Shown here in pieces: positions 63,101 through 64,000 of a stretch of 64,000 nucleotides of DNA. The notes under the pieces were generated by a model. It saw only the letters and a list, made by a program, of their open reading frames with translations. It did not search any database and had not been told where the DNA came from. This DNA is from Clostridia bacterium. Lineage in GTDB: Bacteria > Bacillota > Clostridia > UBA1381. Both the position numbers and the translations under genes were made by a program. The first letter of the stretch is position 1. Each line of letters begins with the position of its first letter. The stretch is from NCBI GenBank assembly GCA_017443895.1, contig JAFSXU010000064.1, positions 25,313 through 89,312 on the forward strand, written 5' to 3'.

Positions 63101-63585
63101 ACGGGCTTGGAATAAAGACGGAAATAGACCTGCGTAATGAAGTTTCAAAAACCTCAAGTATTCTTGGCGATAATGTTAATTATTACCGCTACGGTATGCA
63201 GTATGGTGGCAGCGGATTTTTAACAGACAATAAAGACGCAATAAAAAATGTTTTTGATGTATTGGGAGACAGCTCCAATTATCCTCTGATATATCATTGT
63301 CAGGTAGGCGCGGACAGAACAGGCGCTGTAACATATCTTTTAAATGCACTGCTGGAAGTTTCAAAGGAGGACCTTTTAAGAGACTATCTGCTTACAAACT
63401 TTGCCGAGGTTGACCACCATCCCAGACACTTGTCGGGAATGATGTCGGCGTATGCTACGGCTCTTGACGAGTATCCAAACGGCGATACATTGTCTGAGAA
63501 GGTATATAATTATCTTAATGAAGAAATTGGGGTATCAAAGGCTAATCTTGATTTTATCAAGAGTTATATGGTTGAATATAAGTAA
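60181..63585 (+). CDS. Secreted CBM array fused to a tyrosine-phosphatase domain
   Basis: An 1134-residue exported protein. Signal peptide about 1-28 (ALSLLPQMAMAAT). Four CBM4/9-like modules follow (about 30-185, 192-346, 353-512, 519-681), the first two near copies. Then a C-terminal beta domain shared with the other arrays (about 693-803), an FN3-like domain (about 840-918, GTRYYWRVSVADENN) and a protein-tyrosine-phosphatase domain (about 921-1134) of the Y_phosphatase3/DSP type. The P-loop HCQVGADRTGA contains Cys1040 and Arg1046 (C-x5-R). ARDVGGWSTLDGGRVKQGL is also typical of that family. The target outside the cell is unknown; a phosphorylated glycan is one possibility. It is last in the DUF6259-SGNH-GH38 operon. 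Confidence 0.85.
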   Translation: MKKPKKSMALLLSLIMALSLLPQMAMAATVDDSYLYGWARCDSTADLSVDQSSAISTDRAYSGTNSVHIRNEQGAAWKFIGVSQNVAVSADTYDISFWYSGSGEPFIQVSGGGIWKEYRLGGDASGQFVNNGTSGRFTHYTQTVTFTEIGTAKFKVGGVGWGANFYADDISLTKQGTAQNLIVNGGFDNTSDAYLYAWQRYNSVADISVDQSSAISTERAYSGTNSVHIRNEQGSAWKFIGVSQNVAVTADTYDISFWYSGSGEPFIQVSGGGIWKECRLGGDASGQFVKSGTSGDFTHYTQTVTFTESGTAQFSIGGVGWGANFYADDISLTKQGTAQNLIVNDGFDNKAPGYTDAYSSYFNGWQEDNAGVSTDGSLRFLCVTNERAHGGNNSLLVRHADSTKNGNLIGARYDFPASDGSTYTVSFWATGTLPNGKQAVTFAGTDWQVININQFSVVDTDGIWSKYSKDIEVNSGNYAFTILTDGDTEGWYIDDVSLTKQGETQNLIKNCGFDFNGAPQYTNAYEEYFSGWITDHTDPASDKTLRFSCVTDELAHSGSHSVLLRHADNSNIGHKIAIRQDGGMLDGTYTLSFWGVGTRTDNSMQAVTFDGDGGWQNTKIKDFSLVDTDGAWSKYSKDIEVNSGNFAFTILTDGDTEGWYIDDISLTKKGETKNLIQNGDFEFNGVMDYESEESPVSSYTIKSNGEAVDSPYNLTDFDIEVEFKNEVYQGSIAVLAGVYDGTKLVSSAIAEGNIGDDTNIVSLKISLDKPYADRYSLKLFVWDSLNTMKPLIPAIYPTQSISLLKVPDGVELHNDLMLEYLNDSYENVFEYASGGIKKDMPKPVTFEWVADKKYSSSGYTLEISENADMSEPVEFFADTNVYRVYNLKVGTRYYWRVSVADENNTVISKISSFTTTDKSPRYIYAEGLSNARDVGGWSTLDGGRVKQGLVYRSYCFDYQNEQYLTPVGIDTIVNGLGIKTEIDLRNEVSKTSSILGDNVNYYRYGMQYGGSGFLTDNKDAIKNVFDVLGDSSNYPLIYHCQVGADRTGAVTYLLNALLEVSKEDLLRDYLLTNFAEVDHHPRHLSGMMSAYATALDEYPNGDTLSEKVYNYLNEEIGVSKANLDFIKSYMVEYK
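60268..61220 (+). repeat. Tandem DNA repeat encoding the first two CBM modules of the phosphatase fusion
   Basis: Two units of about 470 bases (60268-60735 and 60755-61220) are nearly the same over long stretches, for example AGGAATGAGCAGG and GGTTCGGGAGAGCC in both. The same module type opens the 28088 gene (28175-28630). Confidence 0.8.
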
Positions 63586-64000
63586 AGGAGATATATACCG
63601 AATAAAAAATCAGACATAAAACATCTGAATATATAAAATGCTTATCCGCTGATACAAGGGTTATATGTGTAATTTATTATCCTTTTTTATATAAATTAGG
63701 GCTTCCTCTCTCTCCCTGAATTATATACGCATATAGCCTTTGTGTGAGCGGATAAGCTGTTATAGCCGGAAAATAAACTGTAGGCGTTAAATTTTGGTTT
63801 GGCGTACCAATTAAAAAATCGTAAATTGGTATGGTCGTAGGGTTGGGGCTTGCTCCAACCGTTCCAAATATGCGTTATCGGGGACACGGCAGGAGCAAGC
63901 CCCTGCCCTACAAATTGTGATACCCATTTACACATATAAACCAAAATTTACCCCGAATCGCCATATTACCAAAGAAAAATCGAAGATTTTTCCACCACAA
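63586..64000. other. Intergenic end of window
   Basis: No gene with a ribosome site was found in the last 415 bases. The first 200 bases are AT-rich and plain; the rest is taken by the nested inverted repeat described separately. Confidence 0.6.
63788..63950. repeat. MITE-like nested inverted repeat
   Basis: Outer perfect 13-bp inverted repeats TAAATTTTGGTTT (63788-63800) and AAACCAAAATTTA (63938-63950). Inside them an 8-bp pair TACCAATT / AATTGGTA (63805-63812, 63824-63831) and a 20-bp pair with two mismatches, starting GTAGGG and containing GGGGCTTGCTCC (63837-63856, inverted at 63892-63911). The roughly 160-base unit could form a long hairpin. No transposase is present. It may be a miniature transposable element or a dispersed intergenic repeat. 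Confidence 0.7.

Overview
The window looks like a chromosome segment of a low-to-moderate GC Firmicute, most likely a gut or rumen-type member of class Clostridia. The grounds are AGGAGG ribosome sites, AT-rich intergenic DNA, S-layer homology (SLH) cell-wall anchors, a PBSX/XkdR-U-like Gram-positive phage tail module, and tandem large serine recombinases. No rRNA, tRNA or CRISPR array was seen.

Region 1 (1-10412) is the late end of a prophage or phage-derived element: baseplate genes in XkdR-XkdS-XkdT-XkdU order, a tail protein with a self-cleaving Peptidase_G2 end, two more tail-fibre-type proteins, a holin and an amidase endolysin. A small HTH/zinc protein, a SHOCT-like small protein and two overlapping large serine recombinases follow.

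Region 2 (10413-19393) is accessory DNA, visibly more AT-rich in its first half. It carries a complete candidate ABC-three-component (ABC-3C) conflict system: a Cap4-like nuclease effector, a middle component and a DUF3732-type ATPase, behind its own promoter. Next come a four-helix membrane protein overlapping a methyltransferase, a cluster of inverted and iteron-like repeats, a decayed serine-recombinase tail on the minus strand, a stand-alone HSDR_N-type nuclease protein and an XRE regulator. This looks like a defence island, possibly made of nested mobile elements.

Region 3 (19754-63585) is a large glycan-utilisation locus, preceded by a flavin-reductase gene. It holds three GH38 alpha-mannosidase-family genes, a ROK kinase and SIS isomerase, two GH42-like secreted enzymes (one SLH-anchored), a GH63/mannosylglycerate-hydrolase-like enzyme, a GH127 enzyme, a DUF6259-type protein and an SGNH hydrolase. 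It also has a sugar ABC importer without its ATPase, an AraC regulator, two cell-surface proteins of unknown role and three secreted arrays of carbohydrate-binding modules (CBMs). One array ends in a tyrosine-phosphatase domain. The likely scheme is capture and trimming of a mannose-containing glycan at the surface, import of oligosaccharides, and final breakdown in the cytoplasm by hydrolases lacking signal peptides. Nearly the same promoter/operator block lies upstream of three transcription units and beside the AraC gene, which suggests a regulon.

The most unusual items are the CBM-array/tyrosine-phosphatase fusion, a GH38 protein whose catalytic Asp is Phe in the same operon, the shared operator block, the GH42-like enzymes with a CBM nested in the catalytic barrel, and the ABC-3C island with its membrane-protein/methyltransferase pair. 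The window ends in a MITE-like nested inverted repeat.
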